DNA of 64,000 nt from Phreatobacter sp. (GTDB lineage Bacteria; Pseudomonadota; Alphaproteobacteria; Rhizobiales; Phreatobacteraceae), in contig NZ_JAPZTZ010000005.1 of assembly GCF_027532945.1 (NCBI RefSeq), positions 146,254 through 210,253 on the forward strand, read 5' to 3'. The translations under genes were made by a program, and so were the position numbers. Shown here piece by piece: positions 52,615-60,857 of this stretch; position 1 is the first letter of the stretch, and the number at the start of each line of letters is the position of its first letter. The notes beneath the pieces are model-generated. The model was given only the letters and a program-made list of their open reading frames with translations, searched no databases and was not told the DNA's origin.

Positions 52615-52921
52615 GACTGATGCTTTCAGCAGGACTGGATCCAGCCGCGAGGCCTTGAAACAAGGGGCGGTGAGTGTCGCGTCTTTACGACGAAGCTGCG
52701 CCGTTGCAGCTGATTGCACAGAAAGACGGCAATTGATTAAAAAATCACCTTACGTCATGTCGGAAAAGTGCGTCTATCTGGGCTTCGCGGAGTGATATCC
52801 CGTCACAAAAGTGCGGAGCTGATATGCGGCGTCCCGCATTCTGGGCAGTTCTGGTGATCGCATTGGCAGTTTGTTGAGTTCTCGGCCTCAAACCTGAGCG
52901 TGCCTCACCGGATAAAGGCCA
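52615..52921. other. Divergent gap upstream of the chemotaxis receptor
   Basis: About 307 bases, AT-rich around 52730-52760, probably holding the receptor promoter. It contains a tiny frame at 52824-52877 (MRRPAFWAVLVIALAVC, then TGA) with GGAG upstream that looks like a bare lipoprotein signal. This may be chance. Confidence 0.4.
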
Positions 52922-53119
52922 ATGGAAATCCGCATTTTGACTGCCGCAAGTTTGATTCTGGCCGGCACCGCAGTGGGGATGCTGCTGGATGTCGGCTTGC
53001 ATCCTCCGGGGGAACTGTCGCTCGAGGAACTGGACGAGCACATGATACGTGGCGTCCTAATGGGGGCTCTCGGAGGGGCGCTTGTGGCCATCGGTGCAGT
53101 CCGCTGGGGGCCGCGGTGA
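52922..53119 (+). CDS. Small hypothetical membrane protein (65 residues)
   Basis: It has two hydrophobic helices (LTAASLILAGTAVGMLLDVG at 7-26, VLMGALGGALVAIGAV at 45-60) joined by an acidic loop ELSLEELDEH. AAAGG precedes the ATG at 52922. Small Gly-rich hairpin proteins like this occur widely without known function. Divergent from the receptor gene. Confidence 0.6.
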   Translation: MEIRILTAASLILAGTAVGMLLDVGLHPPGELSLEELDEHMIRGVLMGALGGALVAIGAVRWGPR

Positions 53120-53473
53120 CGTCGCCACTTCGTCTCTTGTAGCGCCTAAACCGAGATTCCAGCGATCACCAGCGGGCCACGAAACGCTGGCAATATTCCT
53201 CCAGTTCAGCCCAAGAACGATAAGTTTCTGGAGTGGTCAGTGAGGCATTGGCCCGCATTGGCATCGTACCTCGGCGAAGTGGTGCCGAGAGATTACACGG
53301 CAAACTCAGTTCCGGGTCCGTCAGGCGAACACTCGGCAGAGTCAGCTTCGCGCCTCTTAAGCGGACGTTGGATGGTTGGCACTAAGCGGACCTTTAGAAA
53401 CGCACCCACAAAGGCGGCGCGCCCGCAATCCACATGCTATTGTCGGACAAAATCGGCGAGGCTCATATTCGCT
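53120..53473. other. 354-base gene-free stretch before the alcohol dehydrogenase
   Basis: No convincing gene. It holds hairpin-repeat copy C at 53341-53366 followed by a second partial element (GCGGACCTTTAG at 53387). It looks like decayed intergenic sequence. Confidence 0.5.
53341..53366. repeat. Dispersed hairpin repeat, copy C
   Basis: GTCAGCTT and AAGCGGAC pair with one mismatch around CGCGCCTCTT. The left arm and loop are identical to copy B, while the right arm has changed. Confidence 0.7.
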
Positions 53474-54646
53474 CTAAAATGCTTCCTGGTAGAGACGCAG
53501 CGCATCAGCTTCTGTGACCTCGACGGGATTGTTGGTCAGGAGCCGAGTCTGCTTCATCGCGTCTGCGGCCAGCACGGGCAGGCTCTCCTCGGGGACGCCC
53601 ACATCCCGCAGCCGGCGAGGCGCTCCCGAGCGGTTCATCAGATCCTGAACGTGGTCCACGAAGGCTGCGGCTCGCGCCGTCGTCTCAGCGCTCGACGCCC
53701 CGACGACGACATCGGCGAGTTCGGCGTAGAGCGGCGCGGCGGCGCGCATGTTGAAACGCAGCACGGGCCCGAGCATGAGAGCGTTCGTCAGACCGTGGGG
53801 CAGATGGTAGTGGCCGCCCAACGGGTAGGCGAGAGCGTGGACGGCGGCGACCGGGCTGTTGGAAAACGCTTGCCCAGCATAGCATGCGCCGAGAAGCATC
53901 GCCTCACGCGCGGTGCGGTCGGCTCCATCCTCGCAGGCCGCGACCAGATGGGCTGACAGGAGCCTGAGCGCTTCGCGGGCGAACAGATCCGACAGCGGGT
54001 TCTTGCGGGAACGGCTGGTATACGCCTCGATCGCATGAACCATCGCATCGATGCCGGTCGCCGCCGTATGAATGCGCGGCAGCCCCACGGTCAATTCGGC
54101 GTCCAGAAGAACGAGATCGGCATAGAGCTGGCGAGACACGACACCCATCTTGGTGGTGCCGCCCGTTGTCAGGATGGTGATGTTGGTCACCTCCGATCCG
54201 GTGCCCGCGGTCGTCGGGACCTGCACAAGAGGCAGCCGGTCGCCCTTCGCCTTGTCGATCCCGTAGAGACCGTCCAGCGGCTGGTCTGTACAGAGGAGCA
54301 AGGCCGCCAGCTTGGCCACGTCCATCGACGAGCCGCCGCCGAAGCCGATGACACCCTGTGCGCCGAAGCCCCTGCCGAGCTCGACGCAAGCGCGCAACAC
54401 CGCCTCGGGCGGGTCGGCGACGACCGCATCGAAGACCAGGACCTCGAACCCGGCCGCGGAGAGCGAGGCAAGCGCTGGATCAGCGATGCAAGCGTCCCGC
54501 AACGCCTTGTCCGTCACCATGAGGAGCCGGCGCAGGTCGCCGAAGGGATAGGCGACGCGCTCGCCCAGGCGTGCGGCACCGCCCCATTCCACAATCAGTT
54601 TGCCGGGGGTCTGGAATATGAAGGTCATCGGTTGTTGCTGGGTCAT
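53474..54646 (-). CDS. Iron-containing alcohol dehydrogenase
   Basis: A 390-residue group III alcohol dehydrogenase. GVIGFGGGSSMDVAKLAALL is the NAD site, TTAGTGSEVTNITI follows, and the metal ligands are in TGIDAMVHAIEAYTS (Asp, His), AVHALAYPLGGHYHLPHG (His) and the nearby His. These enzymes use Fe2+ rather than Zn2+. It lies downstream of the folE-hisI-CbiX/ferredoxin genes in the same direction, which fits replacement of a zinc enzyme under zinc limitation, though no Zur box is immediately upstream. An ATG two codons earlier (54652) is an alternative start. Confidence 0.9.
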   Translation of the reverse strand: MTQQQPMTFIFQTPGKLIVEWGGAARLGERVAYPFGDLRRLLMVTDKALRDACIADPALASLSAAGFEVLVFDAVVADPPEAVLRACVELGRGFGAQGVIGFGGGSSMDVAKLAALLLCTDQPLDGLYGIDKAKGDRLPLVQVPTTAGTGSEVTNITILTTGGTTKMGVVSRQLYADLVLLDAELTVGLPRIHTAATGIDAMVHAIEAYTSRSRKNPLSDLFAREALRLLSAHLVAACEDGADRTAREAMLLGACYAGQAFSNSPVAAVHALAYPLGGHYHLPHGLTNALMLGPVLRFNMRAAAPLYAELADVVVGASSAETTARAAAFVDHVQDLMNRSGAPRRLRDVGVPEESLPVLAADAMKQTRLLTNNPVEVTEADALRLYQEAF

Positions 54647-54778
54647 GATCATCGATCGGGTCTGGGCGAGCAGCTTGTCAGTCCTAATCGCACTTGAAAA
54701 CAGTGTCGATCGGGCTCTCAACGCTCCATGCTGAGATCGACGGCGCGTTCCGCCAGATGAAGGTTTGGGAATGCTGAG

Positions 54779-55552
54779 TCAGAGACGGCGGGGCCTCAGC
54801 ACCTGCTTGGCGCCCGTGGCCTCGTAGGCCAGATCGTTTACCGGCCGGCCCGCCAGCAGATGTTCGGCAATGACGCGGTCGAGGTCGTGCTCGTCCAGGC
54901 CGGCATAGTAGGTCCCCTCGGGCCAGACCTGGATCACCGGCGCGAGATTGCAGGGGCCGAGGCAGCTGGTCTTGGCGCTCATCGTGCCGTCGCCCCGGGC
55001 GCGCAGCTTCAGCCGATCCTGTTCGTTGCGCAGATGGCCCCAAAGCGTCTCGGCGCCCGCCGCGACGCAAGGCCCACCCATGCAGACAAGCACCCGCCGT
55101 TTCTGGGCCGGGACGAGGGAACCCTCGGCAGGCTTGATCCCGTCGGGGTCGAGTTGGACAGGCGCATGGTCGAGCGCGGCGCAAAGCGCGGCAAGGGCTG
55201 CATCATCCCGCTGGAGCAAGGGCACGAGGCGGACGGTTGGCAAGGGGGAGCCTGCCGCAGACCACCGTTTCAACGACCGCGTCAGGGATGGAACCATGCT
55301 CGGTTCGAAAGGAAGGGCCATGGCGATCACGACCGCCGTCGCTATTCCCCGGCGGTGAAGGCCGACCAGAGCGTCGCGCAGTGAAGGTCGTCCCTGTTCA
55401 GTGAAGGCGACGACCACGTCGCGCCCCTGGCTCTCGGCCAGAAGTTTCCGGAAACGCTCCATTTCCTGCAGGGGCGCGGCGGCGATCGCCGACCTCGCCA
55501 ACAGGACAATGGCTTCCTGGGCGTGACGTGTCGGCAAATTCCCTCGGCTCAT
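54779..55552 (-). CDS. CbiX-like chelatase domain fused to thioredoxin-like [2Fe-2S] ferredoxin
   Basis: A 257-residue two-domain protein. Residues 1-125 resemble sirohydrochlorin chelatase CbiX (AIVLLARSAIAAAPLQEMER, ATAVVIAMALPFEPSMVPSL). Residues 150-240 are a thioredoxin-like ferredoxin with the four cluster cysteines in VCMGGPC and SCLGPC. Fusions of this kind are placed in cobalt/tetrapyrrole handling. Here it follows hisI by 73 bases in a zinc-linked operon, so insertion or trafficking of an alternative metal is a fair guess. Confidence 0.82.
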   Translation of the reverse strand: MSRGNLPTRHAQEAIVLLARSAIAAAPLQEMERFRKLLAESQGRDVVVAFTEQGRPSLRDALVGLHRRGIATAVVIAMALPFEPSMVPSLTRSLKRWSAAGSPLPTVRLVPLLQRDDAALAALCAALDHAPVQLDPDGIKPAEGSLVPAQKRRVLVCMGGPCVAAGAETLWGHLRNEQDRLKLRARGDGTMSAKTSCLGPCNLAPVIQVWPEGTYYAGLDEHDLDRVIAEHLLAGRPVNDLAYEATGAKQVLRPRRL

Positions 55553-55625
55553 TACGTGTCAACGGGCAGAGTTGCCGGCGAGCGGCGTAGCGGACGAAGC
55601 CTCTCGAAGCCCATGGGGTACTCTG

Positions 55626-56117
55626 TCAAAGCTGGGTGGGATTGGGCGCATCGCCATAGACGCGTTGGGGATCAAACACCTTCTGCGTTTCTGTGAAGGC
55701 CAGTGCGACCGGACGGCTCGACGGAGGCGTCACGACAGCGCGATAGAAGCACGACCGATAGCCGACATGGCAGCTCGCGCCGCCGGCAACCTCGACCCGC
55801 AGCCAGACCGCGTCCTGATCATCGTCGATCCTGATCTCGACGACCTTCTGGACAAGACCGCTCGTGGCTCCCTTGTGCCACAGGGTCTGGCGACTGCGAC
55901 TCCAGTAGTGCGCTTCGCCTGTTTCGATGGTGCGAAGCAAGGCAGTCTCGTTCATGACGCTCATCATCAGCACCTCGCCACTGACGACATCCGTGGTCAC
56001 GACCGGCAACAGGCCGTCCGGCCCGAACTTCGGAGCGAGAAGCGTGCCTTCCTCGACCTGTTCGATGGACTGGCGGGCGACGAAAGCGGTCTCGGTAGAC
56101 ATGAGAACCGCGCTCAT
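55626..56117 (-). CDS. hisI: Phosphoribosyl-AMP cyclohydrolase paralogue lacking one zinc cysteine
   Basis: A 163-residue His[21 protein letters not shown] is the core motif. Two of the three conserved cysteines remain (SCHVG, Cys116; RSCFY, Cys123). The first, normally in Asp-Cys-Asp-x-Asp, is Asp99 (RIDDDQD). The enzyme normally opens the adenine ring in histidine synthesis with catalytic zinc bound by these cysteines. Away from any his operon and translationally coupled to folE (ATGA overlap at 56114-56117), it is best read as a stand-in used under zinc shortage. Confidence 0.88.
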   Translation of the reverse strand: MSAVLMSTETAFVARQSIEQVEEGTLLAPKFGPDGLLPVVTTDVVSGEVLMMSVMNETALLRTIETGEAHYWSRSRQTLWHKGATSGLVQKVVEIRIDDDQDAVWLRVEVAGGASCHVGYRSCFYRAVVTPPSSRPVALAFTETQKVFDPQRVYGDAPNPTQL

Positions 56118-56752
56118 CCGAAGGTCTCGCTGGGCGCGGCCACCGCCGACAGGAACTCCCGGCGCAGATCGGGGTCGCTCTGGAAATCGCCGAGAAGGCG
56201 CCGCGTCGTCATGGTAATGCCGGGCTTTCTGACGCCGCGAGTGGTCATGCACATATGCGCCGCCTCGATGAGAACGGCCACGCCGCGAGGCCGGAGCACG
56301 TCCTGGATGGTCTCGGCGATCTGTGAGGTGAGGCTCTCCTGAATCTGGAGACGCTTGGCGAACACCTCGACGACCCGCGCGAGTTTGCTGATGCCGACGA
56401 CACGGCCGGCCGGCAAATAGGCGACATGAATCTTGCCAATGATCGGCACGATATGATGCTCGCAATGGGATTCCAGCCGCATGTTTCGCAACAGGATCAT
56501 GTCGTCGTAGTCGTTGGTCTCCTCGAAGGTCCGGCCGAGAATCTCCGCGGGATCGCTGTTGTAGCCTTCGAAAAAGTCCTCGTAGGCCCGCACCACGCGG
56601 GCGGGCGTATCGACGAGCCCCTCCCGATCCGGATCGTCGCCCGTCCATTCGATCAACAGGCGGACAGCCGCTTCGACGTCGGCGCGCGCGGGACGCCGCC
56701 GTTGCCGGGCCTGCTCTTGCGGGCGGGTCGGGGGATTTGCAGCCAATGACAT
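56114..56752 (-). CDS. folE: GTP cyclohydrolase I (FolE type)
   Basis: A 212-residue FolE1. The zinc ligands of the family are present (SHCEHHIVP with Cys and His; HMCMTTRGV with the second Cys), and [20 protein letters not shown] is the substrate/catalytic segment. It makes dihydroneopterin triphosphate for folate and queuosine. It is first gene after the Zur box, so probably a zinc-regulated extra copy. The ligand set is unchanged, so it is not a zinc-independent FolE2. Confidence 0.94.
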   Translation of the reverse strand: MSLAANPPTRPQEQARQRRRPARADVEAAVRLLIEWTGDDPDREGLVDTPARVVRAYEDFFEGYNSDPAEILGRTFEETNDYDDMILLRNMRLESHCEHHIVPIIGKIHVAYLPAGRVVGISKLARVVEVFAKRLQIQESLTSQIAETIQDVLRPRGVAVLIEAAHMCMTTRGVRKPGITMTTRRLLGDFQSDPDLRREFLSAVAAPSETFG

Positions 56753-56791
56753 GGACGCTCACTCCATCGCGCTTCGTCTTGCGTCCGATAT

Positions 56792-56811
56792 TGCAATGTT
56801 ATAACATTTCA
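56792..56811. promoter_or_regulatory. Zur box between folE and zur
   Basis: TGCAATGTTATAACATTTCA is a 20-base palindrome with one mismatched pair and a perfect core AATGTTATAACATT, matching the form of alphaproteobacterial Zur sites. It lies 40 bases from folE and 53 from zur, so one bound dimer could shut both directions when zinc is sufficient. Confidence 0.85.
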
Positions 56812-56863
56812 TTCAATAGGCGCTTCTATCTCTCTTGAGGTGAGCCCCTTTGGGGTGATTTCG

Positions 56864-57352
56864 ATGTTGGCCCATTCCCTCGCCCATCGCAGTTCGGAAA
56901 CCGTCGCGGCCGCCTTGCGTGCGGCGGAGGACCTATGTCGCCACAGAAGCGTCCGGTTTACTCCCATGCGCCGAATGGTGCTGGAATGTCTGTGGCAGTC
57001 CCACCGGGCGATTGGCGCCTACGATCTCATCCGCATCATGGAAGCGCGCCTTGGGCGGCAGCTCTCTCCTCCCTCGGTCTATCGCGCCCTGGATTTTCTC
57101 TTGGAGCAGGGATTGGTGTCGCGACTCGAGACGATGAACGCCTTCGTCCCCTCGGCGCACCCGGACCATCATCACGCCTGCGTCTTCTTCATCTGCGAAC
57201 ATTGCGGATCGTCCGCAGAGGTCGAAAACGCCAAGCTTGAGTCTCTGCTGTCGCGTGATGCGGCCGCCCTCGGCTTCCGCGTCGACAGGCGCGTCGTCGA
57301 ACTCCAAGGTCTGTGCGCCCACTGTGTCTCGGCCGAACTGGGTGCCAATTGA
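56864..57352 (+). CDS. zur: Zinc uptake regulator Zur (Fur family)
   Basis: A 162-residue Fur-family repressor. The wing-helix is RFTPMRRMVLECLWQSHRAI and SPPSVYRALDFLLEQGLVSR. The His-rich HPDHHHACVFFICEHCG and the late LCAHC supply the structural and sensory zinc ligands, with the CxxC pairs of Zur rather than of Fur or PerR. The ATG at 56864 is preferred to a GTG eight codons earlier. It adjoins a Zur box and heads a run of zinc-linked genes. Confidence 0.9.
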   Translation: MLAHSLAHRSSETVAAALRAAEDLCRHRSVRFTPMRRMVLECLWQSHRAIGAYDLIRIMEARLGRQLSPPSVYRALDFLLEQGLVSRLETMNAFVPSAHPDHHHACVFFICEHCGSSAEVENAKLESLLSRDAAALGFRVDRRVVELQGLCAHCVSAELGAN

Positions 57353-57564
57353 GCGCGAATGCTTGCGCCGGACCCTCACGACCAATCTCGTGCAAGGCCC
57401 GTCGAGATAATGCGCGCGACTGTCATCCGGCCTGGTTGTCGACTGGGCTCCCTTTGGAAGCTCCTCGCGCCAACACGATGGATCCCAACGATTCGGGGTT
57501 TCGCGACGTCGCAACATGCCGTTGCTGACTCTTGCCCAGATTCACACAAACGATCGATGATTTG

Positions 57565-58935
57565 ATGTCTTTAACGCTTACCAACAGTTTCGGAGGCCGC
57601 AAGGAGCCCTTTGCTCCTTGGTCCCCGGATGAGGTTCGCATGTATGTGTGCGGGCCGACCGTTTACAGTTTCGCACATATCGGCAATGCACGACCGGCCG
57701 TCGTGTTCGATGTCCTTGCGCGCGTGTTGCGGTCGCGTTTCTCGAACGTGATCTATGCGCGCAATCTCACCGACATTGACGACAAGATCAACGCGGCTGC
57801 CCTTGCGCAGGGCGTGCCGATCGGCGTCATCACCGAACGGTACACAGCAGCTTACCACGAGGACATGGCGGCCCTCGGCGTCCTGCCACCGACGATCGAA
57901 CCCAAGGTCACCGAGCATGTTCCTGACATCATCGGCCTGATCGGGCGCCTGATCGGCGAGGGCCATGCCTATGAGGCGCAAGCGCATATCCTGTTTCATG
58001 TTCCCTCGTTCAAGGACTATGGCGCGCTGTCGCGACGCAGCCCGGAGGACATGATTGCCGGCGCTCGGGTCGAGGTTGCACCTTTCAAGAGGCATCCGGC
58101 CGATTTCGTGCTGTGGAAGCCGTCAGCGCCCGACCAGCCTGGATGGAACAGCCCGTGGGGCCGCGGTCGTCCCGGCTGGCATATTGAATGCTCCGCGATG
58201 ATCGAACGTCACCTCGGAACGGCGATCGATATCCATGGCGGCGGCCAGGACCTCATCTTTCCACACCATGAGAACGAGATCGCGCAGGGGACGCGGGCGC
58301 GCTACTGGATTCACAATGGCTTCGTCACCGTCGAGGGGCGGAAGATGTCGAAGTCGCTCGGCAACGTCCTGCTCGTCCGCGATTTGTTGAGGCAGGCGCC
58401 AGGCGAAGCGATCCGCTATGCCCTTCTGTCTGCCCACTATCGCCAGCCGCTCGATTGGACCGCTCAGCGCCTGCAGCATGCAAAGCGCAGCTTGGACCGC
58501 CTGTATGGCCTTGTGAGCGACCCTCACGCCGTGCGGTTGGTTGCCTGGGATCCAACAATCCTTGCTCCGTTCCGAGCGGCGCTTGATGACGATCTCAACA
58601 CACCGTCCGCCTTGGCCGAGCTATTCCGGTTCGGCCATCTCCTCCAGCAGGCGCAAACGCCAGAGACGCGTGGCGCCTGGCGCGCAGCCCTGATCGAGGC
58701 GGGTGGCATGCTCGGTCTTCTGCAACAGACGCCCGAAGACTGGTTTCAACAGTCGAGCCCGATCACCGACGAGTTCGACGTCGTCCGGATCGAGAAACTG
58801 GCTGCCGAACGAAGCAGGGCGCGCGCCGCGCGCGCCTTCGATCAGGCCGATCGGATCCGCAAGCAGCTGGACGAACTGGGCGTCACCGTCGAGGACAAGG
58901 GTGAGCAGACGCAGTGGCGGAGGGCTCTGTCGTGA
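57565..58935 (+). CDS. cysS: Cysteinyl-tRNA synthetase (probable second copy)
   Basis: A 456-residue class I synthetase. The HIGH motif is [13 protein letters not shown] and KMSKS is in [12 protein letters not shown]. The zinc ligands used for cysteine discrimination are all kept: Cys in MYVCGPTVY, Cys in GWHIECSAM, and His/Glu in [10 protein letters not shown]. Being next to zur rather than in a housekeeping context, it is most likely a zinc-regulated paralogue, yet by sequence it is still a zinc enzyme. A 212-base gap separates it from zur. Confidence 0.94.
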   Translation: MSLTLTNSFGGRKEPFAPWSPDEVRMYVCGPTVYSFAHIGNARPAVVFDVLARVLRSRFSNVIYARNLTDIDDKINAAALAQGVPIGVITERYTAAYHEDMAALGVLPPTIEPKVTEHVPDIIGLIGRLIGEGHAYEAQAHILFHVPSFKDYGALSRRSPEDMIAGARVEVAPFKRHPADFVLWKPSAPDQPGWNSPWGRGRPGWHIECSAMIERHLGTAIDIHGGGQDLIFPHHENEIAQGTRARYWIHNGFVTVEGRKMSKSLGNVLLVRDLLRQAPGEAIRYALLSAHYRQPLDWTAQRLQHAKRSLDRLYGLVSDPHAVRLVAWDPTILAPFRAALDDDLNTPSALAELFRFGHLLQQAQTPETRGAWRAALIEAGGMLGLLQQTPEDWFQQSSPITDEFDVVRIEKLAAERSRARAARAFDQADRIRKQLDELGVTVEDKGEQTQWRRALS

Positions 58936-59185
58936 CAGGCCCGCAGCCCACACGCACCGCGACCGATCGGCAACAGATGGTGATCGGGGCATGCCTTCTC
59001 GTCCACGCGTGGCCGGAGCGCGCACCCGCCCGGATGGATAGCCCACGGCAGTCGCGGCGGGTGTCGGCTGATCGGATCAGGCTTGCGCGAGTGCCTTCGC
59101 CTCGTCGGCGGACGGCGCTCTCCCGGACCGACCATCGGCTACTCGATGTGACCTGGAACCTCTTGCCCGAACGGAACCTCGCATC

Positions 59186-60769
59186 ATGATCGAGATCGAT
59201 AAGCACGATATCGGCCGGTCGTTGCTGCAGGCCGCACGCAGGTTCGCGGACCGCCCGTCGCTGTCGGCTGTCGATGGACGGCTGACCTATCGCGAGCTCT
59301 TCGCGACCGCAGCCTCCGTGTCATCACAACTGATCGCGTCTGGCCTTCAGCCGGGCGATTGTGTTGCGGTCCTCGGTGAACGCACCAGCAGGCCCTATAT
59401 CGGCCTTCTCGGCGCGATGCTCGCCGGGTGCTGCTATGTTCCCCTCAATCCGCAATTTCCAGCCGAGCGCAATCGTCTGATCCTGGAACTGTCCGGGGCG
59501 CGCGCCTTGATCATCGACGATGCCTGCGCGGAGAGGTTTCACGGCGCGCTCGGTTCGCTCGATGGCGTGCGGGTGATCCGTGCACGCCCTGGCGGTGTCG
59601 AGTATGCCGGGGGCGGCATGGAAGCGATGGATCCGGACGCCCTTCTGCCGCGCCCGGCCCCGGGCGCCGATGCGCCGCTCTATCTCTTGTTCACCTCCGG
59701 CACGACCGGCAAGCCGAAGGGTGTGCCGATCAGTCACGCCAATCTCGCAAGCTACATGGTCGCCATTCATCCTCACGTGCCGATTGGGCCGGAGGATCGG
59801 GTCTTGCAGGCGGTCGATCTGACCTTCGACCTCTCCGTGCACGACATGATGCTGGCTTGGCTCAACGGCGCCGAACTGTGTGTCGGCCCTGAGAACGCCA
59901 CGCTGCTGTCGCCCCGCCTGATCGCGGCGAACGCCATCACCGCTTGCCTGATCGTCCCCTCCGCGGGCGCCCGCGCTCTCGATTATGGCCTCGCCCCGCC
60001 GGGGAAGATGCCGTCCCTGCGCTACAGTCTCTTCGCTGGCGAGGCCCTGCCCGTGTCGGTTGCCCTCCAGTGGCAGCAGGCGGCCCCCAACGCCCGGATC
60101 TTCAATCTCTACGGGCCGACCGAGGGCACGATCCATACGAGCTATTATGTGTTCGACGGCAATCACTTGCCGCCATCGAAAACCGTCCCCATCGGCTATC
60201 CGCTCGGCGAGCAGCGGATCCTTCTGGCCCACGCCGATGGCACGCCCGCCAGCGATGGGGACACCGCCGAGATATTCCTCGCCGGCCCGCAGATGACACG
60301 GGGCTACTGGCGCGCCCCCGACCTCGACAGGGATCGGTTCGTGGAGTTCGGGGACTGCCGCTGGTATCGCACGGGCGACCTTGGCCGGCTTGATCCCCAC
60401 CACGGCATTCTCTTCGCCGGACGTGCGGACAGGCAGTTGAAGATCCGCGGCTACAGGGTCGAGCTGCAGGAGGTGGAAGGAACGCTCCGCGATGTCAGCG
60501 GCAGCAACCAGGTCGCGGTGATCGGCTGGCCGGTGGTGGCAGATGGGGCGGCCGATGGCATTGCCGCCTTCATTGCCGGCGCGCCCGCCGATGCTGACGC
60601 CATCACGGCCGCCATGCGTGTCCTTCTGCCTGTCTACATGGTCCCGGACACCGTTCTGTTCGTCGATACCCTGCCGCTCAACGTCAACGGCAAGACCGAC
60701 CATCGCGCCCTTGCCGAGCGTCTCTCCGCAACAGCTGCCACGCCATCCATCGCGCCTGCCAGCGCCTGA
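59186..60769 (+). CDS. Standalone amino-acid adenylation enzyme (DltA/NRPS A-domain-like)
   Basis: A 527-residue AMP-forming ligase. The ATP loop is [20 protein letters not shown], and the A5 motif [14 protein letters not shown] is of the amino-acid-adenylation kind. The A7/A8 region is [10 protein letters not shown] and [20 protein letters not shown], and the catalytic lysine is in [11 protein letters not shown]. No carrier-protein or condensation domain is attached or encoded nearby. It sits between cysS and thrS in the zinc locus. Possible roles are loading a small carrier for a metal-binding metabolite, or a synthetase-linked acyl transfer. Confidence 0.87.
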   Translation: MIEIDKHDIGRSLLQAARRFADRPSLSAVDGRLTYRELFATAASVSSQLIASGLQPGDCVAVLGERTSRPYIGLLGAMLAGCCYVPLNPQFPAERNRLILELSGARALIIDDACAERFHGALGSLDGVRVIRARPGGVEYAGGGMEAMDPDALLPRPAPGADAPLYLLFTSGTTGKPKGVPISHANLASYMVAIHPHVPIGPEDRVLQAVDLTFDLSVHDMMLAWLNGAELCVGPENATLLSPRLIAANAITACLIVPSAGARALDYGLAPPGKMPSLRYSLFAGEALPVSVALQWQQAAPNARIFNLYGPTEGTIHTSYYVFDGNHLPPSKTVPIGYPLGEQRILLAHADGTPASDGDTAEIFLAGPQMTRGYWRAPDLDRDRFVEFGDCRWYRTGDLGRLDPHHGILFAGRADRQLKIRGYRVELQEVEGTLRDVSGSNQVAVIGWPVVADGAADGIAAFIAGAPADADAITAAMRVLLPVYMVPDTVLFVDTLPLNVNGKTDHRALAERLSATAATPSIAPASA

Positions 60770-60857
60770 CACCTTCATCATCCCGTCGCGGTCGGGTGCT
60801 GCACACTGGCGCGCGTCTCTTGGCGGGATCCGAACGATTGACCAGCCAGAGGTTCCG

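Noticed and set aside
52824..52877. A 17-codon frame that looks like a lipoprotein signal ending in Cys
   Set aside because: It is too short to carry weight and has no conserved context; kept only as a note in the gap entry.
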